Shown here piece by piece: positions 30,177 to 32,250 of a stretch of DNA of 32,250 bases. The translations under genes and the position numbers were made by a program. The notes below the pieces were generated by a model. The model saw only the letters and a program-made list of their open reading frames with translations, made no database searches and was not told the origin of the DNA. Each line of letters opens with the position of its first letter. Position 1 is the first letter of the stretch. Source of the DNA: Verrucomicrobiota bacterium (GTDB lineage: Bacteria; Verrucomicrobiota; Verrucomicrobiia; Verrucomicrobiales; DEV007); assembly GCA_024277195.1 (NCBI GenBank), contig JAJRVS010000177.1, positions 1 through 32,250 of the forward strand, in the 5' to 3' direction.

Positions 30177-32192
30177 ATGATGAAATTATGCGTTTTGATT
30201 TTGTTGTTGTTTGGCATGTTGTTCACTGCTTCGGCAGAGGTGACACGGATTCAGATTGAGCAGCGACGAGCTTTTGCCGACGGGGCTCACTTTGGCAATA
30301 CGGGGGCTTATGAGGCGATATCCGGTCGTCTGTTTTTTGCGGTGGATCCTGAAAATAAAGCGAACGGGCGCATCACTGATTTGGATTTGGCAAATCGCAA
30401 TGCCAATGGGCAGGTGGAGTTTTGGGCGGACTTTTTTTTGCTGCAACCCATCGATCCGGCGAAGGGCAGTGGGCGTTTGTTATATGATGTGCATAACCGG
30501 GGTAACAAGCTGGCTTTATGGACTTTCAATGAAGGGCTGAGAAGTAATGACCCGCTGACGATGGAACATGCGGGCAATGGGTTTTTGTTTCGTCAGGGGT
30601 ATTCGTTGTTGTGGACCGGTTGGAACGGGGATGTGGCGGAGGATGGAACGGGAAGGCTGTTGGCAGGGCTGCCCTTGGCGCGGCAGAAGGACGGAAAGCC
30701 TTTGACGGGGCGTAATTATGTTGAATTCTCGGTGGACGAGAAAACTTACAGTCGGGCTTTTTTTGAAAGTCCCTGGGGGAGTCCCAAGGCCTACCCTTCG
30801 GCATCGTTGGATAATGCCGAGGCGACATTGACGATGCGACCGGATCGAGCCACGGCGGCGGTAGAGGTGGCGCGTAAGGATTGGGCTTTTGCCGAGTTTA
30901 AAGAGGGGCGGGCGGTGGTTAATGCAACCAGCCTTTATCTGAAGACTGGTTTCAAACCTGGCTGGATTTATGAGTTGGTTTATACCGCAAGGGATCCGCG
31001 GGTTTCGGGTTTGGGTTTGGCGGGACTGCGTGATGCGGTGGCGTTTTTCCGTTATGGAGGCTCTGGCAATCCCGCGATGGGAAGGCTGCAGCAAGCGTAT
31101 ATCTTTGGCATATCTCAGTCGGGTCGGCTGGGCCATCATTTTTTCTACGAGGGGCTGAATTTGGATGAGAAAAAACAAAAGGTCTTTGATGGGGCGATCC
31201 TGCATGTGGCGGGAGCGGGCAAGGGTTTGTTCAATTACCGTTTTGCGATGGCGACGGTGTATGGCACCTATCGACGAGCTAATTTATCACCGGCAGATTT
31301 TTTTCCTTTTGCGGCGACGCTGCAGACAGATCCGCTTAGCGGAAAAAAAGGGGAATCTCTAGCTCGTTTGCGTAAGGGGGTGGGCATGCCGAAGATTTTT
31401 TTTGTGCAGACCGGCACTGAATACTGGTCACGGGCGGCGTCGCTTTTGCATACGGATGTGGAAGGGGAGAAGGATATCAAGATTGATGAAAATGTGCGCA
31501 TTTATTCGATCGCCGGGGCGCAGCATTTGGGCGGGGGCAAAACGGATAAGGGGATCTGTCAGTACCCACGCAGTCCGCTGAAACATCGTGGGCCGGTGTT
31601 GCGAGCCCTGTTGGTGGCGATGGACAATTGGGTGAGTGAGGGGGGAGAACCGCCTGCCAGTTGTTATCCCCGTATCGATGATGGCACCTTGGTGGATTTG
31701 GCAACCTTTGGTAAGCAGTTTCCTAAGATCTCCGGAGTGATGACGCCGGCGGTTAGATATCAGCCTTTACAATTGGATCCGGGGTCGCGTTGGCACAGCG
31801 AGGGCATAGCTGATAAGGTTCCGGCAGAGGCAGGGGAAGCTTATCGCACGTTGGTTCCTGCGGTGGATGTCGATGGTAATGAATTGGCGGGCATTCGCTT
31901 GCCGGAGGTGCGAGTGCCATTGGCAACTTACATGGGCTGGAATTTGAGAGATGAAAAATATGGTGCAGGAGGAGTGTTGGCGGGTTTGCATGGAGGCTAT
32001 CTGGCCTTACCCCTGCGACGGGTAGCGGGCGATCCTCGCCTGCCGATTCTTGAGCGTTATCCGACCCGCGAGAACTATTTGGGCAAATACACGGATGCGG
32101 TGTTGGACTTGCAGCAACAAGGTTATCTGTTGGATGAAGACGCGGTGCGCATGCTCAAACAAGCTGCCGGACAGGATCTTTGGGGGCAATAA
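30177..32192 (+). CDS. Secreted alpha/beta hydrolase-domain protein (Abhydrolase_10-like)
   Basis: 671 residues with a signal peptide (MMKLCVLILLLFGMLFTASAE). The start VTRIQIEQRRAFADGAHFGNTGAYEAISGRLFFAVDP and the LLYDVHNRGNK, GYSLLWTGWNGDV and YELVYTARDPRVSGLGLAGLRDAVAFFRYG segments match the large alpha/beta hydrolase-domain family. The nucleophile elbow is GISQSGRLGHHF (probable Ser 313). AQHLGG and the C-terminal MGWNLRDEKYGAGG, GSYLP-like LHGGYLALPL and ERYPTRENYL are also family traits. The substrate is unknown. There is no clear Shine-Dalgarno. A hairpin follows seven bases after the stop. Confidence 0.85.
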   Translation: MMKLCVLILLLFGMLFTASAEVTRIQIEQRRAFADGAHFGNTGAYEAISGRLFFAVDPENKANGRITDLDLANRNANGQVEFWADFFLLQPIDPAKGSGRLLYDVHNRGNKLALWTFNEGLRSNDPLTMEHAGNGFLFRQGYSLLWTGWNGDVAEDGTGRLLAGLPLARQKDGKPLTGRNYVEFSVDEKTYSRAFFESPWGSPKAYPSASLDNAEATLTMRPDRATAAVEVARKDWAFAEFKEGRAVVNATSLYLKTGFKPGWIYELVYTARDPRVSGLGLAGLRDAVAFFRYGGSGNPAMGRLQQAYIFGISQSGRLGHHFFYEGLNLDEKKQKVFDGAILHVAGAGKGLFNYRFAMATVYGTYRRANLSPADFFPFAATLQTDPLSGKKGESLARLRKGVGMPKIFFVQTGTEYWSRAASLLHTDVEGEKDIKIDENVRIYSIAGAQHLGGGKTDKGICQYPRSPLKHRGPVLRALLVAMDNWVSEGGEPPASCYPRIDDGTLVDLATFGKQFPKISGVMTPAVRYQPLQLDPGSRWHSEGIADKVPAEAGEAYRTLVPAVDVDGNELAGIRLPEVRVPLATYMGWNLRDEKYGAGGVLAGLHGGYLALPLRRVAGDPRLPILERYPTRENYLGKYTDAVLDLQQQGYLLDEDAVRMLKQAAGQDLWGQ

Positions 32193-32198
32193 AGGAGC

Positions 32199-32216
32199 GC
32201 GGACTTTTCAGTCCGC
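32199..32216. repeat. REP-like hairpin after the hydrolase gene
   Basis: GCGGACT-TTTC-AGTCCGC is a perfect 7-bp stem with a 4-base loop, embedded in GGAGCGCGGACT. No T-run follows, so it is not a classical terminator. The flank GGAGCGCGGACT looks like a dispersed palindromic element that I recall from other Verrucomicrobiota intergenic regions; no second copy lies in this window. Confidence 0.5.
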
Positions 32217-32250
32217 CGCGGCCAGCAAGTTTAAACCTTCGAAGTTGTCC

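Noticed and set aside
30516-31205. 229-codon minus-strand frame
   Set aside because: Antisense shadow of the large secreted hydrolase gene.

Overview
The window looks like a chromosomal segment of a Verrucomicrobiota-type (PVC group) bacterium. The main evidence is the trio DUF1501 protein, DUF1549/DUF1553 cytochrome and WD40 cytochrome (15.7-22.4 kb), which is typical of Planctomycetota and Verrucomicrobiota. Weak Shine-Dalgarno sequences, frequent GTG/TTG starts and degenerate intergenic repeats fit the same group. No rRNA, tRNA, CRISPR array or intact insertion sequence was seen. The taxonomic call is an inference, not a database result.

Layout. 1-1.2 kb: 3' end of a class I fumarase, then a degenerate repeat. 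1.2-7.9 kb: an accessory block with a VapBC-like toxin-antitoxin pair on the minus strand, divergent from a very large (about 1906 aa) relatively AT-rich gene. That gene joins a sacsin-like GHKL ATPase at its N-terminus to a DUF3883-like domain carrying a PD-(D/E)XK nuclease signature at its C-terminus. It is the best candidate for an undescribed system, probably anti-phage defence. 8.1-11.4 kb (minus): three genes joined by 4-bp ATGA overlaps, encoding a lipoprotein, a secreted CocE/NonD-type hydrolase and a probable zinc-dependent phospholipase C-like protein. 11.5-13.3 kb (plus): a near-consensus promoter, a single-span membrane protein and a polytopic membrane protein. 13.5-15.4 kb: a PLP-dependent threonine/serine dehydratase (minus) and an Hsp33-like redox chaperone (plus).

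15.7-22.4 kb: the DUF1501, DUF1549/1553 and cytochrome-WD40 cluster, whose last gene is split by an apparent single-base frameshift. 22.6-26.4 kb: housekeeping and envelope genes, with the redox repressor Rex, a TonB-like protein, ExbB, ExbD and peptide deformylase. TonB, ExbB and ExbD should form one energy-transducing envelope complex. 26.5-28.8 kb: two secreted proteins of unknown function, the second AT-rich and preceded by a small coupled ORF. 28.8-29.8 kb: a decayed accessory patch with a tyrosine recombinase remnant and a second toxin-antitoxin pair (RelE/ParE type). 30.2-32.2 kb: a large secreted alpha/beta hydrolase followed by a REP-like hairpin.

At least four families of short intergenic repeats recur through the window. 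One appears to have been incorporated into the 3' end of a gene.
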